From an uncultured Flavobacteriaceae bacterium (GTDB lineage: Bacteria > Bacteroidota > Bacteroidia > Flavobacteriales > Flavobacteriaceae): a stretch of 6,381 nucleotides of DNA. Each line of letters starts with the position of its first letter. Position 1 is the first letter of the stretch. The position numbers were made by a program, and so were the translations under genes. The DNA is taken from the NCBI GenBank assembly GCA_947311745.1, contig CAMZLT010000182.1:1-6381 (forward strand). The letters run 5' to 3'. A model generated the notes under the pieces. The model was not told the DNA's origin, did no database searches, and worked only from the letters and a program-made list of their open reading frames with translations. Of the stretch, positions 5,793 through 6,381 are shown one piece after another.

Positions 5793-6260
5793 TTACTTTT
5801 CTTCAGAAATATTTTCAGAAGTCTTTTCATTTTTTAAGGTATCGGTCGCTTTATTAATTACATTTTCAGTAGATGCCACGGCTTTAGAAGTAAAATCTTT
5901 CCCTTTATCTAAAATCTCACTACCAACTTCCTTTACCTGTGTAACTTTTTCATCAATAAAATCTGGAGCTTTATCTGCTAATTCCTTTCCTTTCTCTAGA
6001 ACCTCTGTTCCGATTTCTTTTGATTTATCTACAACATCATCAATAATATCACTAGTATTATCTAATAATTCCCTACCAACAACCTTTGCATCTTTTGCAA
6101 TTTCCGCACCTTTTTCTAGTAAATCTTCGCCTACTTCTTTTGCTTTATCCAATACATCATCTGCAATATCCGAAGCATTTTCTGCTAGATCCTTACCGAT
6201 TTCAACAGCTTCATCAGCTACTTTTTTTGTTTTTTTAAATAGTTTGTCAAAAAATCCCAT
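5793..6260 (-). CDS. Charged all-helical repeat protein, YtxH/LEA-like
   Basis: This 155-residue protein is made almost entirely of Lys, Glu, Asp, Ala, Val, Ile and Leu. It has no cysteine, tryptophan or proline-rich part and no signal peptide. The N-terminus MGFFDKLFKKTKK is aromatic and basic and could be a membrane-touching amphipathic helix. Residues 21-60 and 61-100 are a tandem duplication, for example ASDIADDVLDKAKEVG and TSDIIDDVVDKSKEIG exactly 40 residues apart. A degenerate third copy of the motif lies at 110-119 (KEVGSEILDK). The [IV]G-x-[DE]-[LVI]-[LAI] motif recurs at 21, 43, 61, 83 and 112, with spacings of 22, 18, 22 and 29. All of these are sums of 11 and 7, as expected of a continuous amphipathic helix or coiled coil. 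Composition resembles YtxH-domain and late-embryogenesis-abundant-like stress proteins, but no specific function can be assigned. It is convergent with the MBL gene and has its own promoter and terminator. It is a real gene judging by the conserved reading frame across the repeats. Confidence 0.85.
   Translation of the reverse strand: MGFFDKLFKKTKKVADEAVEIGKDLAENASDIADDVLDKAKEVGEDLLEKGAEIAKDAKVVGRELLDNTSDIIDDVVDKSKEIGTEVLEKGKELADKAPDFIDEKVTQVKEVGSEILDKGKDFTSKAVASTENVINKATDTLKNEKTSENISEEK
5961..6200 (-). repeat. Two tandem 120-bp units inside the helical protein gene
   Basis: The units 6081-6200 and 5961-6080 encode residues 21-60 and 61-100. They line up at exactly 120 bp without gaps: CTACTTCTTTTGCTTTATCC at 6131 matches CGATTTCTTTTGATTTATCT at 6011. 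Many differences are silent or conservative, such as Asp/Glu and Ile/Val, which suggests an old in-frame duplication kept under selection. Confidence 0.8.
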
Positions 6261-6287
6261 AGTAATAAATATTATTTTGTTAGCCTA

Positions 6288-6295
6288 CAAAGATA
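6288..6295 (-). promoter_or_regulatory. Probable -7 promoter element of the helical repeat gene
   Basis: The minus strand reads TATCTTTG, an exact TAnnTTTG match, 27 bp upstream of the ATG at 6260. No clear TTG -33 element is seen at the expected spacing. Confidence 0.55.
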
Positions 6296-6351
6296 CAACA
6301 TTATCATATAAAAAATGTACACATAATCCTTTCTATACAAAGAGAAATTTT

Positions 6352-6359
6352 TATCTTTG
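6352..6359 (+). promoter_or_regulatory. Probable -7 promoter element for a gene beyond the right edge
   Basis: TATCTTTG followed by C matches the same consensus on the plus strand, 22 bp before the window ends. No start codon follows inside the window, so the target is a rightward gene outside it. With the element at 6288-6295 it forms a divergent pair using the identical octamer. Nothing else is recognised in 6261-6381. Confidence 0.5.
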
Positions 6360-6381
6360 CTAATTCTTAATAAATAATTTA

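Overview
The window looks like a piece of a flavobacterial chromosome (Bacteroidota, probably Flavobacteriaceae). The DNA is very AT-rich. Gene starts lack Shine-Dalgarno sequences. Several intergenic gaps carry exact copies of the Bacteroidota -7 promoter element TAnnTTTG. The protein types also fit: RhlE helicase with a Lys/Asn-rich tail, membrane-anchored FMN glutamate synthase-like protein, and a PhnP-like MBL hydrolase. The lineage is inferred from these traits, not from a database match.

Layout, left to right. Positions 1-910 (minus) hold thioredoxin reductase trxB, which runs off the left edge and lacks only its last few residues. A 155-bp divergent promoter region separates it from a small plus-strand thioredoxin-fold protein (1066-1419) whose CxxC has become CxxG. 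A tRNA-Pro(UGG) with its own -7 element follows (1487-1561), then a bidirectional terminator. That terminator also contains the stop codon of the convergent minus-strand rhlE gene (1577-2854). Upstream of rhlE, 28 bp away on the same strand, is folB (2883-3242), so folB-rhlE is a probable two-gene operon.

A short divergent gap leads to a plus-strand pair. The first is an FMN-binding glutamate synthase-domain protein with two N-terminal membrane helices (3329-4897). Nineteen bases later comes a PhnP-like metallo-beta-lactamase-fold hydrolase (4917-5681). The last gene (5793-6260, minus) converges on them. It encodes an all-helical, highly charged repeat protein resembling YtxH/LEA-type proteins. 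Its terminator hairpin lies in the convergent gap, and its promoter region (6261-6381) also carries an outward -7 element for a gene beyond the right edge.

Most of the window is housekeeping: redox (trxB), folate (folB), RNA remodelling (rhlE), translation (tRNA). No mobile element, CRISPR array, phage gene or defence locus is visible. The less ordinary items are the single-Cys thioredoxin-like protein next to trxB, the membrane-tethered glutamate synthase core with no amidotransferase domain, the 40-residue (120-bp) tandem duplication in the helical protein, and two competing hairpins in the convergent gap. No stretch over 300 bases lacks a gene.
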